The notes under the pieces: model-generated
Database searches by the model: none
Told to the model about the DNA's origin: nothing
Seen by the model: the letters and a program-made list of their open reading frames with translations, nothing else
Position numbers and translations under genes: made by a program
NCBI GenBank assembly: GCA_035433705.1
Contig: DAORVK010000021.1
Location: 1-48,317 of the forward strand
Length of the DNA: 48,317 nt
Source: CADEFQ01 sp035433705
GTDB taxonomy: Bacteria > Pseudomonadota > Gammaproteobacteria > Steroidobacterales > Steroidobacteraceae
Reading direction: 5' to 3'
Part shown: piece by piece, positions 15,926 to 24,806 of the stretch
Layout: the number at the start of each line of letters is the position of its first letter
Position numbering within the stretch: position 1 is the stretch's first letter

Positions 15926-16992
15926 CCGAACCCGCCCCGCCGCAGCGTTCGCACTATCTGCCGGACTTCTGCGCGGGACACATGGTGCTCGCGATCGTGC
16001 TGATCGTCGAGCTGACGGCACTCGTCGTCACGCTCGCGCGTGACGCTTCTGCAGTCGCGTTCTGGACCGACCTCGCGCGCACCTCGCTCTTCCTCATCTG
16101 GATCGGGCTCGCTGGCCAGGCGGCGCTGTGCCTCGTGCGCCGCCGGCTCGAAACACTCCCGGTCGGGGCGGGTGCAGCTGCGGTGCTTGGCATCGTCTGT
16201 GGAACTGTCCTCCTCGTGTCGGAAGTGGCCTACCGCATCGGCGCGAGCGGGCTGCTCAGCGGCGGCGAGATGAAGAGCCTCTTCCCGCGCGAGCACTTCG
16301 CGTTCATCGGCCGCAACGTCGCCATCGCATTCATAGTGACCGCGCTCGCGTTGCGCTATTTCTTCGTGACGCACGAATGGCGCCGCAATATCGAGATGCA
16401 GTCGCGCGCCCGGGTGCACGCGCTGCAGGCACGCATCCGCCCGCATTTTCTCTTCAACAGCATGAACACGATCGCCGCGCTCACGCGCTCGAATCCGGCG
16501 CGCGCCGAAGAAGCGGTACAGGACCTCGCCGACCTCTTCCGGGCAAGCCTCGCCGAGAAGCGCGATCAGATCACTCTCGCCGAGGAGATCGAGATCGCGA
16601 GGACTTACGAGCGCATCGAGCTGCTGCGCCTCGGCGGGCGTCTCAAGGTGGAGTGGCGCATCGCCAGCGTGCCGCAGGGTGCGATCGTGCCGAGCCTCAT
16701 GATCCAGCCGCTCCTCGAGAATGCGATCTACCACGGCATCGAGCCGCGCAGCAGTGGCGGCACGGTGACAGTCACCGGCGAGCATGCCAACGGCCTCGTG
16801 ACGATCGTCGTGCGCAACCCTGTGCCTGAGCGCGCGGCGCCACGAGACGGCAACCGTGTCGCGCTCGCGAATATCCGCGAGCGCCTCGCCCTGATGTACG
16901 GTGCGAGGGCGGCAGTCAAGGCTGGCCGCTTCGATGACGAGTACATCGTGACATTGAGATTCCCGCATGAAGCTGAAAACGCTCATCGTTGA
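15922..16992 (+). CDS. LytS/AlgZ-type sensor histidine kinase
   Basis: 356 residues. Four membrane helices (about 20-45, 52-70, 78-100 and 125-145) precede the His_kinase domain with RPHFLFNSMNTIAAL (phospho-acceptor His about residue 175) and a C-terminal ATPase with LLENAIYHGI and ANIRERLALMYG. This is the short, PAS-less architecture of AlgZ/FimS, which controls AlgR in pseudomonads and xanthomonads. The signal sensed is not visible. The response regulator start lies 26 bases inside its 3' end, so the pair is translationally coupled. Confidence 0.88.
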   Translation: MTEPAPPQRSHYLPDFCAGHMVLAIVLIVELTALVVTLARDASAVAFWTDLARTSLFLIWIGLAGQAALCLVRRRLETLPVGAGAAAVLGIVCGTVLLVSEVAYRIGASGLLSGGEMKSLFPREHFAFIGRNVAIAFIVTALALRYFFVTHEWRRNIEMQSRARVHALQARIRPHFLFNSMNTIAALTRSNPARAEEAVQDLADLFRASLAEKRDQITLAEEIEIARTYERIELLRLGGRLKVEWRIASVPQGAIVPSLMIQPLLENAIYHGIEPRSSGGTVTVTGEHANGLVTIVVRNPVPERAAPRDGNRVALANIRERLALMYGARAAVKAGRFDDEYIVTLRFPHEAENAHR

Positions 16993-17707
16993 CGACGAGC
17001 CGCCGGCGCGCGAGCGGCTCGCGAGCCTGCTCGCGGAGATCGGGGATGTGCTGCTCGTTGGCGAGGGCGCGAGCGGCCGTGAAGCGCTCGAGCTCACCAT
17101 GGACCTCTCACCCGACGTCGTGCTGCTCGACGTGCGGATGCCCGACATGGATGGGCTCGAAGCCGCGCAGCGCATTGCAACGATGAGCGAGCCGCCCGCT
17201 GTCATATTCACGACGGCTTATGACGAATACGCCGTCAACGCGTTTGAAGCGCAGGCGGCAGGCTACCTCGTCAAGCCGATCCGCAAGGACAAACTCGCGG
17301 CGGCGCTCGCCGCCTGCCGGCGCCTGACCCGGGCGCAGCTCGCGAACGCGGAGTCGGCGAGCCCGGCCGCCGCGGTCGGCAGGAGCCATATTCCCGTCCG
17401 GCGGCGTGACGGTATCAAGTTGATTCCATTGGCGGAAATCCGCTGCTTCCTCGCGGACCAGAAGTACACGACCGTGCGCCACGAAGGCGGCGACGACCTC
17501 ATCGAGGATTCGCTGCGCCTGCTCGAGGAGGAGTTTCCAGGCAGCTTCGTGCGTATCCATCGCAGCGCGCTCGTGAGCACGCGCCACCTCGAGCGTATCG
17601 ATCGCGACCCTGATGGCCAGTATTTTGTCCGCCTGAAAGGGCTGCCTGACCGTCTGGCCGTAAGCCGCCGCATGGCGGGCGATCTGCGCGAACGCTTCCG
17701 CCTGTGA
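16967..17707 (+). CDS. LytTR-family response regulator (AlgR-like)
   Basis: 246 residues. The receiver domain (1-120) has the acid pocket DDEPPARE, the phosphorylated Asp in VVLLDVRMPDMDG (about D54), Thr in FTTAYDEYA and Lys in YLVKPI. The LytTR DNA-binding domain (140-246) reads IPVRRRDGIKLIPLAEIRCFLADQKYTTV through VRIHRSALVS to the end. AlgR-type regulators control envelope, twitching motility and exopolysaccharide genes; targets here are unknown. The start overlaps the kinase gene. Confidence 0.88.
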   Translation: MKLKTLIVDDEPPARERLASLLAEIGDVLLVGEGASGREALELTMDLSPDVVLLDVRMPDMDGLEAAQRIATMSEPPAVIFTTAYDEYAVNAFEAQAAGYLVKPIRKDKLAAALAACRRLTRAQLANAESASPAAAVGRSHIPVRRRDGIKLIPLAEIRCFLADQKYTTVRHEGGDDLIEDSLRLLEEEFPGSFVRIHRSALVSTRHLERIDRDPDGQYFVRLKGLPDRLAVSRRMAGDLRERFRL

Positions 17708-17770
17708 CGTGCATCAACGCGCCGGGGACTGCATCGGCGTGTGATGTCACGACAAACGGGAGGCGATCGG

Positions 17771-18415
17771 ATGGACTCGGGAGCTGCCAACGCATACGGA
17801 CTTGCAGAGCAGGCGTTCGAGGACTGGCTGGCCGACCACGGCCGCTGCGGATGGGCCCGCACCTTCGAACCTGCGACGGTGAAGCTGCGCAACAAGGCGC
17901 TCGGTCGCGTGGCCGCGGTGCTCGGTCACCCGTCCCCCTGCGCCGCCGCGCGGCGCTGGGTGTGCGACACCATTCAGGCCTGGGCACCGCTCGAAGTGCT
18001 GTTCCCGACACGAGACTACGGGGAGGAGCCCGGCGTGAGCGGTGAACTCGGCACGCATATGGCCGACATCATGGAACAGGAATACGCGTTCATGCTTGCC
18101 GCGGCCGCAAACCAGCAGCTTGCAGCCGAGTGGCTGCAGGCCGACGCCCAGCAGCTCGGTCTCGATCTCGTGCTCGCTGATGCACTTCTCGTCTCGCTGC
18201 ACGACGGCGCGGACGATGGCTGGGTACAAGGACACACCTGCATGTCGCTTGCGCTCGCAGAGTACCTGCACCGCCAGGCTCTCGGTCTGCACCAGCTGAT
18301 CGCTGATGCGGTTGCGATGACGTACACCACGAGTGTTGCCCTGCGGCGCCGGCAGCTGCACGCGGCCTGCCGCTCGACGCCCTGCCTTGTCGCCGCGACG
18401 CGTCGCTACGCCTGA
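17771..18415 (+). CDS. Hypothetical helical protein
   Basis: 214 residues from the ATG at 17771, which has GGGAGG at the right distance; a start at 17741 is also open but lacks a ribosome site. The composition is Ala/Leu/Gln-rich and helical throughout, with several Cys and Trp (HGRCGWART, ARRWVCDTIQAW). There are no membrane segments or signal peptide. I do not recognise a family. It follows the AlgR-like gene by 63 bases, and its stop lies two bases from the convergent reductase gene. Confidence 0.65.
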   Translation: MDSGAANAYGLAEQAFEDWLADHGRCGWARTFEPATVKLRNKALGRVAAVLGHPSPCAAARRWVCDTIQAWAPLEVLFPTRDYGEEPGVSGELGTHMADIMEQEYAFMLAAAANQQLAAEWLQADAQQLGLDLVLADALLVSLHDGADDGWVQGHTCMSLALAEYLHRQALGLHQLIADAVAMTYTTSVALRRRQLHAACRSTPCLVAATRRYA

Positions 18416-18417
18416 AT

Positions 18418-19437
18418 CTACCTCGGCGCGTAATCAAACGAATCGAAGTGCAACCGGTCTGCCGCGAGCCCGTGCGCGGGAAACTGCGCACGGATCGCCT
18501 CGATCATCGCGGGCGGCCCCGCCGCGTAAACCTCGTACCCTGAAAGGTCAGGGTGCTGCGCGAGCACAGCCTCGTGCACCCAGCCGCGCGCATGGTCCGC
18601 TGCATCCGGCGCATCGGGCGGCGTCTCCGACAACACACCGGCGAAATGGAAACGCGGGTAGTCCGCCGTCCACCGGCGCACGAGCGGCTCCTCATACAAA
18701 TCGACCGGCGTGCGCGCGCCCCAGTAGAACCAGATGTCGCGCGCAGCACCACGCTCGAGCGCCGCGCGCAGCATCGCCTTGACGGGCGCGAAGCCGGTAC
18801 CGCCTGCGACGAAGATCACGGGCGTTTCCGCGTCGCCATACACGAACTGGCCGATCGGCCCCTCGATGCGCAGCAGCGCGCCGGCACGCTCGTGCGCGAA
18901 CAGTCCGCTCGTGAAGCCGCCGCCTGGAGCGCGCCGTACGTGCAACTCGAGCCGCGCTGCATCGTGCGGCGGCGAGGCGATCGAGAAGCTGCGCCGTCTG
19001 CCGTCGTCGAGCAGCACGTCGAGATACTGGCCCGCGTGAAAGTGGAAGGCCTCCACCGCCGGCAGGCGCAAGCTGAGGCGCAGCACATCCGGCGCGAGCA
19101 GCTCGCGCGTCTCGACGCGGCACGGCAGCGTCTTCACCTCGACATCGGTGACGTGCCGGATCACGCGCGCCTCGATCACGAGATCGCTCACCGCGCGCGC
19201 CCGGCAGAGCAGAGCCAGGCCCGCCGCTTCTTCCTCAGCCAGCAGCCCGGGCGGGCGGCCCTCCGGATAGCGTACCGTCCCGGAAACGAGTCGCGCGCGG
19301 CACGAAGAGCAATGCCCGCTCTTGCAGCTGTGCGGCAGATTGAGGCCTGCTGCGAGCGCCACGCCGAGAATCGCCTCCTCCGCATCCACCTGCACGATGC
19401 GGCCCTGCGGCTCGAAGCGAACGCGGTGCGACGGCAT
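18418..19437 (-). CDS. Ferredoxin-NAD(P)H reductase fusion (CDP-6-deoxyglucoseen reductase-like)
   Basis: 339 residues. The N-terminus is a plant-type [2Fe-2S] ferredoxin domain with CKSGHCSSC (about 37-45) and the fourth cysteine in LLCRAR. A FAD domain (RRSFSIASPP) and an NAD domain (VIFVAGGTGFAPVKAM, then YEVYAAGPPAMI) follow, the order found in phenol hydroxylase reductase and in CDP-6-deoxy-3,4-glucoseen reductase. It transfers electrons from NAD(P)H through FAD and Fe-S to an unknown acceptor. No oxygenase or sugar gene is adjacent. The ATG at 19437 was chosen because the two earlier methionines would overlap the divergent gene's start and its -10 region. Confidence 0.85.
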   Translation of the reverse strand: MPSHRVRFEPQGRIVQVDAEEAILGVALAAGLNLPHSCKSGHCSSCRARLVSGTVRYPEGRPPGLLAEEEAAGLALLCRARAVSDLVIEARVIRHVTDVEVKTLPCRVETRELLAPDVLRLSLRLPAVEAFHFHAGQYLDVLLDDGRRRSFSIASPPHDAARLELHVRRAPGGGFTSGLFAHERAGALLRIEGPIGQFVYGDAETPVIFVAGGTGFAPVKAMLRAALERGAARDIWFYWGARTPVDLYEEPLVRRWTADYPRFHFAGVLSETPPDAPDAADHARGWVHEAVLAQHPDLSGYEVYAAGPPAMIEAIRAQFPAHGLAADRLHFDSFDYAPR

Positions 19438-19441
19438 GCCG

Positions 19442-19450
19442 TAGAATATA
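19442..19450. promoter_or_regulatory. Overlapping divergent -10 boxes (leaderless starts both ways)
   Basis: TAGAAT (19442-19447) reads right, six bases before the ATG at 19454. TATTCT on the minus strand (19443-19448) lies five bases before the ATG at 19437. Only 16 bases separate the two coding sequences, so both messages should begin at or beside their start codons. Confidence 0.55.
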
Positions 19451-19453
19451 CGC

Positions 19454-19885
19454 ATGTTCAGCAACCCGGATCGCGCCGCGATCGAACGACTGCTGCGCGG
19501 CGCGAAAACCGTCGCGGTCGTGGGCCTCTCGTCGGACCCCTCCCGCCCGAGCCATCGGGTCGCAAAGGCCCTGCAGGGTTTCGGCTACCGGATCATCCCG
19601 GTGACGCCTGCCGAGGCGCCCATACTCGGTGAGCGCACCGTGCCCGATCTCGACCACCTGTCTGATGTGCTCGGTGCGGGCGTAAGACCTGACATCATCG
19701 ATGTGTTCCGTCGTTCGGAGCATGTGGGTCCGATCGCCGATGCCTGCATCCGCCTCGGCATGCCGGTGCTCTGGTTGCAGGACGGCGTCATCGATGAGGC
19801 CGCCGCGTCGCGAGCAGTGGCAGCCGGGATCTTCACCGTGATGGACCGGTGCCTGTTTCGCGACCGTGCCGCCATGGCGCCATAG
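19454..19885 (+). CDS. CoA-binding domain protein (YccU-like)
   Basis: 143 residues of the CoA-binding Rossmann fold: AKTVAVVGLSSDPSRPSHRVAKALQ at the start, GYRIIPVTPAE, VRPDIIDVFRRSEHV, MPVLWLQDGVIDEAAA and a terminal MDRCLFRDR. These stand-alone proteins resemble the alpha subunit of succinyl-CoA synthetase but lack the catalytic half; the role is unknown. It is the first gene of an operon that runs into dapF (9-base gap), and its start is probably leaderless. Confidence 0.85.
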   Translation: MFSNPDRAAIERLLRGAKTVAVVGLSSDPSRPSHRVAKALQGFGYRIIPVTPAEAPILGERTVPDLDHLSDVLGAGVRPDIIDVFRRSEHVGPIADACIRLGMPVLWLQDGVIDEAAASRAVAAGIFTVMDRCLFRDRAAMAP

Positions 19886-19894
19886 GCTTTGCGC

Positions 19895-20731
19895 ATGCGT
19901 CTCGAGTTCACCAAGATGCACGGGCTCGGCAACGACTTCATCGTCTTCGACGCGCCTGCCGGCAGCGCGCCACCTGCCGCCGCCGAATTGCGCCGTCTCG
20001 CCGACCGCCACACTGGCATCGGCTTCGATCAGGCGCTGATGCTTGAGCCGTCGCGCCGCGCAGAAGCCGCGGTGTTCTACCGCATTTTCAACGCCGACGG
20101 CATCGAGGTCGAGCAGTGCGGCAACGGCGCGCGCTGCATCGCCGCGCTGCTTGCGCGTCGTGGGCGCGTGCAGGGCGCCGATCTCACGATGGACAGCCCC
20201 GCGGGCGAGATACGGGCGCGCATCGAGCCGCTGGGCCTCGTGTCGGTCGACATGGGCGTACCGGATTTCAACCCGGCATCGTTGCCATTCGATGCCTCCA
20301 CCGAGGCGCACGTGTACCCGCTCGACGTGGGCGGCAGCGAAGTGGAGATCGGCGCGGTGTCGCTGGGCAACCCGCATGCGGTGCTCACGGTCACCTCGGC
20401 CGCGGCGGCGCCGGTCGACCGGCTCGGTCCGGCGATCGAGCGCCATCCGCGCTTCCCCAGGCGCGTGAACGTCGGCTTCATGGAGATCGTCGATCGCGGC
20501 CACATTCGCCTGCGCGTATTCGAGCGCGGCACGGGCGAGACGCTCGCCTGCGGCACCGGCGCCTGTGCCGCCGTCGCCGTCGGGCGACGCCACGGGCGGC
20601 TCGACGAGCGCGTCGCGGTACACGTCGCAGGCGGCGAGCTGACGATCAGTTGGCCGGGGCCTGGCAAGAATATTTGGCTCAAGGGGCCAGCCGAAGTATC
20701 TTTCACGGGGAGCGTGGAGATCGATACATGA
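19895..20731 (+). CDS. dapF: Diaminopimelate epimerase
   Basis: 278 residues from the ATG at 19895. The two catalytic cysteines are in EQCGNGARC (C75) and ACGTGACA (C219), and the substrate loops MHGLGNDF and RVFERGTGET are present. The enzyme converts LL- to meso-diaminopimelate for lysine and peptidoglycan synthesis. One feature differs from the usual sequence: RHTGIGFDQAL lacks the Val/Cys variants but keeps the fold. The stop overlaps the DUF484 start in an ATGA. In gammaproteobacteria dapF, DUF484 and xerC are a conserved trio, seen here with hslVU following. Confidence 0.95.
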   Translation: MRLEFTKMHGLGNDFIVFDAPAGSAPPAAAELRRLADRHTGIGFDQALMLEPSRRAEAAVFYRIFNADGIEVEQCGNGARCIAALLARRGRVQGADLTMDSPAGEIRARIEPLGLVSVDMGVPDFNPASLPFDASTEAHVYPLDVGGSEVEIGAVSLGNPHAVLTVTSAAAAPVDRLGPAIERHPRFPRRVNVGFMEIVDRGHIRLRVFERGTGETLACGTGACAAVAVGRRHGRLDERVAVHVAGGELTISWPGPGKNIWLKGPAEVSFTGSVEIDT

Positions 20732-21432
20732 CAACGAGAGAGGCCCGCGGGCTGCCCGCGGCAACGATCGACGAAGAATCGATCGCGCACTATCTGCAGC
20801 TGAACCCGGATTTCTTCGAGCGCCACCAGCCGATCCTCGGCCGCATGCGCCTGCCGCATGCACGCTCGGCGTCCACGATCTCGCTGGTCGAACGCCAGGT
20901 GGAAGTGCTGCGCGAGCGCCAGGCCGAGCTCGAAGGCAAGCTCGCCGAGTTCGTCGCGGTCGCGCGCGCGAACGATGCGCTTTCCGGGAAGATCCAGCGC
21001 TTCACGCGCCGCCTGCTGCGCGCCACCACGCGCCAGCTGATGGCGGAGGAGATCGAGGCGAGCCTGCGCGAGGATTTCGACGCCTTCCAGTCTACGCTGA
21101 TCCTGACCAACGGCCACGCCCGGGGCTTTGAGCTGCCCGAGCGTTTCCTGCGCGCTGCAGAGCCAGATGACCCGAACCTGAAATCCTTCGAGGGTCTCTT
21201 TGCGAGCGGCAAACCGCGTTGCGGCCAGGTGCGCGACACGCAGCGCCAGTTCCTCTTCGGCGCCGACGCCGGCGAGATCGGCTCCGTCGCCCTGGTGCCA
21301 CTCGGCGAGCACGGCGCTATCGGCCTGCTCGCGCTGGGCAGTCACGACCGGGAGCGTTTCCATCCGGGCATGAGCACCGAGTTCCTCGCCCGCATGGGCG
21401 AACTGATCGCGGATGCTGTCGTCTATCGCTGA
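20728..21432 (+). CDS. DUF484 family protein (GAF-like)
   Basis: 234 residues. The N-terminal signature SIAHYLQLNPDFFERHQPIL, then LPHARSASTISLVERQVEVLRER, is typical of DUF484 and is followed by a coiled-coil stretch and a GAF-like domain (LVPLGEHGAIGLLALGSHDRERFHPGMSTEFLARMG). The function is unknown; conserved position between dapF and xerC is its best-known property. It overlaps dapF by four bases and xerC by twenty. Confidence 0.85.
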   Translation: MTTREARGLPAATIDEESIAHYLQLNPDFFERHQPILGRMRLPHARSASTISLVERQVEVLRERQAELEGKLAEFVAVARANDALSGKIQRFTRRLLRATTRQLMAEEIEASLREDFDAFQSTLILTNGHARGFELPERFLRAAEPDDPNLKSFEGLFASGKPRCGQVRDTQRQFLFGADAGEIGSVALVPLGEHGAIGLLALGSHDRERFHPGMSTEFLARMGELIADAVVYR

Positions 21433-22312
21433 CTGGCTCGCGCGCTTCCGGCGGCATCTCGCAACCGAGCGACGCCTGTCGCCGCACACGGACTCGAACT
21501 ACGCCCGCGACCTCACCGCGCTCGCGCGTTACTGCGAGAAGGAGTGCATCACCGACCTCGCGCGCCTCGACAGTCAGCACGTGCGGCTCTTCGCCGCGCG
21601 CTCGCACGCCGCCGGGCTTGCGCCGCGCAGCGTGCAGCGGCGGCTGTCGGCCGTGCGCTCCTTCTGCAACTTCCTCGTGCGCGAAGGCGCGATCACGGCG
21701 AACCCGGCGCTCGACGTCAAGGCACCCAGGGCCGGCAGGCGCCTGCCGGCCTCACTCGATCCCGACCGCGTGACACAGCTGCTGAACATCACGGCGACGG
21801 ATCCCCTTGCGCTGCGCGACCGCGCGCTGATGGAGCTCGCCTATTCTTCCGGCCTGCGCCTCGCCGAAATGGTCGGTCTCGACATCGGTGACCTGTACCT
21901 CACGGACCGCACGGTGCGCGTGCACGGCAAGGGTGGCAAGACCCGGATCCTGCCGGTAGGCAGGCCCGCGCTCGCGGCGCTCAGCGCCTGGCTCGCCGCG
22001 CGCGCCGGGCTCGTGAAAGGCGCCGCGCAGGCGGTGTTCATCGGCAGGAACGGCCGGCGGATGGGCGCACGGGCCGTGCAACTGCGGGTCGCCTACTGGG
22101 CGCGCCGCCAGGGGCTGGGCATACACGTGCATCCGCACCTCTTCCGCCACTCGTTCGCGACGCATCTCCTTGAATCCAGCCGGGATCTTCGCGGCGTTCA
22201 GGAACTTCTCGGGCACGCCGACATCTCAACGACCCAGGTGTACACGCACCTTGATTTCCAGCATCTCGCCCGCATTTACGACGCTGCACATCCGCGCGCG
22301 CGCAGGAAATAG
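21413..22312 (+). CDS. xerC: Tyrosine recombinase XerC
   Basis: 299 residues. The SAM-like N-terminal domain (FRRHLATERRLSPHTDSNYARDL) is followed by the catalytic domain with R149 (SSGLRLAE), K173 (HGKGGKTR), H242 and R245 (HPHLFRHSFATHLL), H268 (LLGHADI) and nucleophile Y277 (TTQVYTHLD). With XerD it resolves chromosome dimers at dif. The dapF-DUF484-xerC order supports XerC over XerD. The start lies inside the end of the DUF484 gene. Confidence 0.93.
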   Translation: MLSSIADWLARFRRHLATERRLSPHTDSNYARDLTALARYCEKECITDLARLDSQHVRLFAARSHAAGLAPRSVQRRLSAVRSFCNFLVREGAITANPALDVKAPRAGRRLPASLDPDRVTQLLNITATDPLALRDRALMELAYSSGLRLAEMVGLDIGDLYLTDRTVRVHGKGGKTRILPVGRPALAALSAWLAARAGLVKGAAQAVFIGRNGRRMGARAVQLRVAYWARRQGLGIHVHPHLFRHSFATHLLESSRDLRGVQELLGHADISTTQVYTHLDFQHLARIYDAAHPRARRK

Positions 22313-22320
22313 GCCTTTCG

Positions 22321-22863
22321 ATGCATCAAGTCTGGAACCCCCATGGCACCACGATCCTCGGGGTGCGCAGGAATGGCGCTGTCGCCGTCGGTGGCGACGG
22401 CCAGGTCACGCTCGGCAACACCGTAATGAAGGGCAATGCCCGCAAGGTGCGGCCCCTCGGCGGTGGCAAGGTGCTCGCCGGCTTCGCGGGCGGCACCGCC
22501 GATGCCTTCACGCTCTTCGAGCGCTTCGAGGGCAAGCTCGAAAAGCACGGCAACCTCACCCGTGCCGCGATCGAGATCGCGAAGGACTGGCGCTCAGACC
22601 GGTATCTGCGCCGCCTCGAGGCGCTGCTGCTCGTCGGCGATCGCGAGAAGCTCCTCGTGATCTCGGGCAACGGCGATGTGATCGAGCCCGAGAACGATCT
22701 CGTCGCGATCGGCTCGGGCGGCGCTTTCGCGCAGGCCGCGGCGCGAGCGCTTGTCGAGAACACGGCGCTCGATGCGCGCACGATCGTCGAGCGCTCGCTC
22801 ACGATCGCCGCCGACATCTGCATCTACACGAACCGCAACCTCGTGATCGAGGAACTCAAGTGA
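22321..22863 (+). CDS. hslV: ATP-dependent protease subunit HslV
   Basis: 180 residues. The peptidase core starts at TTILGVRRNGAVAVGGDGQVTLGNTVMK, with the nucleophilic Thr preceded by MHQVWNPHG, a nine-residue extension that must be removed to expose the Thr. Similar short extensions (of the form MEQ..GTTI) occur in betaproteobacteria, while the E. coli type needs only Met removal. GSGGAFAQAAARAL and the VIEELK end are typical. HslV forms a double hexamer capped by HslU. It follows xerC by 8 bases and shares TGATG with hslU. Confidence 0.95.
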   Translation: MHQVWNPHGTTILGVRRNGAVAVGGDGQVTLGNTVMKGNARKVRPLGGGKVLAGFAGGTADAFTLFERFEGKLEKHGNLTRAAIEIAKDWRSDRYLRRLEALLLVGDREKLLVISGNGDVIEPENDLVAIGSGGAFAQAAARALVENTALDARTIVERSLTIAADICIYTNRNLVIEELK

Positions 22864-24233
22864 TGGACGCCGAAGTGACCACCCCGCCCGCCGGTGCTGC
22901 GGCACTCACGCCGCAGCAGATCGTGCGCGAGCTCGACAAACACATCATCGGCCAGGGCGCCGCGAAGCGCGCAGTGGCGATCGCGCTGCGCAACCGCTGG
23001 CGGCGCATGCAGGTCGGGGAGCCGCTGCGCGCGGAGATCACGCCGAAGAACATCCTGATGATCGGGCCGACGGGCTGCGGCAAGACCGAGATCGCGCGCC
23101 GGCTGGCGAAACTTGCTGGTGCACCGTTCGTCAAGGTCGAGGCCACCAAGTTCACCGAGGTGGGTTATGTCGGCCGCGACGTCGACTCGATCGTCAAGGA
23201 GCTCGTCGATGCGTCCGTGAAGATGGCCCGCGAACAGGAAGTCGCGAAAGTACGCGAGCGGGCGCTGGATGCCGCCGAAGAGCGCGTACTCGACGCGCTG
23301 TTGCCAAAGCCGCGCGTGATGGGCTTTTCGACCGACGAGCCGCCGACGCCGCGCGACGCCGAGACACGGCAGAAATTCCGCAAGATGCTGCGTGAGGGGA
23401 AGCTCGACGATCGCGAAATCGAGATCGAACTGCGGGCGATCCCGGTCGGGGTCGAGATCATGGCGCCCCCCGGAATGGAGGAGATGCAGCAGCAACTGTC
23501 GTCGATGTTCCAGAACCTCGGTGGTCAACGCACGCATGCCCGCAAAGTCAGGGTGAAAGAGGCGCTCAAACTCCTCACCGACGAGGAGGCCGCCAGGCTC
23601 GTCAACGAAGAGGAGCTGAAGGCGCGCGCGGTCGCGAACGCGGAGCAGAACGGCATCGTGTTCATCGACGAGATCGACAAGGTCACACGCCGCCAGGAGA
23701 CGCTCGGCGCCGACGTGTCGCGCGAGGGCGTGCAGCGGGACCTCCTGCCGCTCGTCGAGGGCTCGACCGTTTCGACCAGGTACGGGCCGGTGAAGACGGA
23801 CCACGTGCTGTTCATCGCCTCGGGCGCGTTTCACCTCTCGAAGCCCTCGGACCTCATTCCGGAGTTGCAGGGGCGCCTGCCGATCCGCGTCGAGCTCTCC
23901 TCCCTCGGCGTCGATGACTTCGTGCGCATTCTGACGGAGCCTGATGCCGCGCTCACCACACAGTACGCTGCGCTGATGGAGACCGAGGGTGTGCGGGTCG
24001 ATTTTGATGCGGGTGGAGTGCGACGGATCGCGGAGATCGCGGCGCACGTCAACGAGCGCACCGAGAACATCGGCGCGCGGCGCCTGCACACGGTAATGGA
24101 GCGGCTGCTGGAGCGGGTTTCCTACGAAGCCTCCGAACAGCATGGCAGCTCGGTCGTGATCGATGCGGCTTACGTCGATGCGCAGCTCGGCGATCTCGCG
24201 AAGGATGAGGATCTGTCGCGGTACATCCTGTAG
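22863..24233 (+). CDS. hslU: HslU ATPase subunit of the HslVU protease
   Basis: 456 residues. Present are the Walker A GPTGCGKT (68-75), the pore motif GYVGRD, an inserted helical I domain (about 110-245), Walker B IVFIDEIDK, the sensor region LQGRLPIRVEL and the C-terminal DLSRYIL tail that docks into HslV and activates it. HslU unfolds substrates and feeds them to HslV. The start shares one base with the hslV stop. No sigma-32 promoter was recognised immediately before hslV, so expression probably comes from the upstream operon promoter. Confidence 0.96.
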   Translation: MDAEVTTPPAGAAALTPQQIVRELDKHIIGQGAAKRAVAIALRNRWRRMQVGEPLRAEITPKNILMIGPTGCGKTEIARRLAKLAGAPFVKVEATKFTEVGYVGRDVDSIVKELVDASVKMAREQEVAKVRERALDAAEERVLDALLPKPRVMGFSTDEPPTPRDAETRQKFRKMLREGKLDDREIEIELRAIPVGVEIMAPPGMEEMQQQLSSMFQNLGGQRTHARKVRVKEALKLLTDEEAARLVNEEELKARAVANAEQNGIVFIDEIDKVTRRQETLGADVSREGVQRDLLPLVEGSTVSTRYGPVKTDHVLFIASGAFHLSKPSDLIPELQGRLPIRVELSSLGVDDFVRILTEPDAALTTQYAALMETEGVRVDFDAGGVRRIAEIAAHVNERTENIGARRLHTVMERLLERVSYEASEQHGSSVVIDAAYVDAQLGDLAKDEDLSRYIL

Positions 24234-24269
24234 AGCGCTGCTCGTGGCGCGCAGCCGTTATGATGCGCC

Positions 24270-24806
24270 ATGGCTTTCACCGATTTGCGGCTCGAAACGC
24301 CGCGCCTCATCCTGCGCCCGCTCGAAATGCGCGATTTCGACGCGTTCGCGGCGTTTCATGCCGACCCCGAGTCGATGCGCTTCATCGGCGGCGTGCAGTC
24401 CCGTGAAGTCGCGTGGCGCACACTCATGCTGATGGCCGGTGCGTGGCATCTGCAGAGCTGCTCGATGTTCTCCATGATCGAGAGGTCGAGCGGCCGCTGG
24501 ATCGGGCGCACCGGTCCCTGGATGCCCGAGGGTTGGCCTGGCCCCGAGGTCGGCTGGGGCGTCGTGCGTGACTGTGAGGGCAAGGGCTACGCCACCGAGG
24601 CCGCCACGGCGGCGATCGACTGGGCGTTTGATGCGCTTGGCTGGACTCAAGTGATTCACTCGATTTCGCCGGGTAATGCCGCGTCGCAGGCCGTGGCCAC
24701 CAAGCTGGGCGCGCGCAACCGCGGACCGGGCCGCCTGCCGCCGCCGCTCGCCGACGTTCCGGTCGACATCTGGGGCCAGACACGTGAAGAATGGCGGCAG
24801 CGATGA
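24270..24806 (+). CDS. GNAT family N-acetyltransferase (RimJ/RimL type)
   Basis: 178 residues. LETPRLILRPLEMRDFDAFAAFHADPESM is the RimL-type opening, GPEVGWGVVRDCEGKGYATEA carries the acetyl-CoA binding site, and HSISPGNAASQAVATKLGA is the usual end. These enzymes acetylate protein N-termini or small amines; the target is unknown. A TATGAT box at 24259-24264 is five bases before the ATG, so the message should be leaderless. The stop overlaps the next start in an ATGA. Confidence 0.85.
   Translation: MAFTDLRLETPRLILRPLEMRDFDAFAAFHADPESMRFIGGVQSREVAWRTLMLMAGAWHLQSCSMFSMIERSSGRWIGRTGPWMPEGWPGPEVGWGVVRDCEGKGYATEAATAAIDWAFDALGWTQVIHSISPGNAASQAVATKLGARNRGPGRLPPPLADVPVDIWGQTREEWRQR

Noticed and set aside
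19235..20863. 542-codon minus-strand frame over dapF and neighbours
   Set aside because: Opposes dapF, the CoA-binding gene and part of the reductase, and has no recognisable domains.
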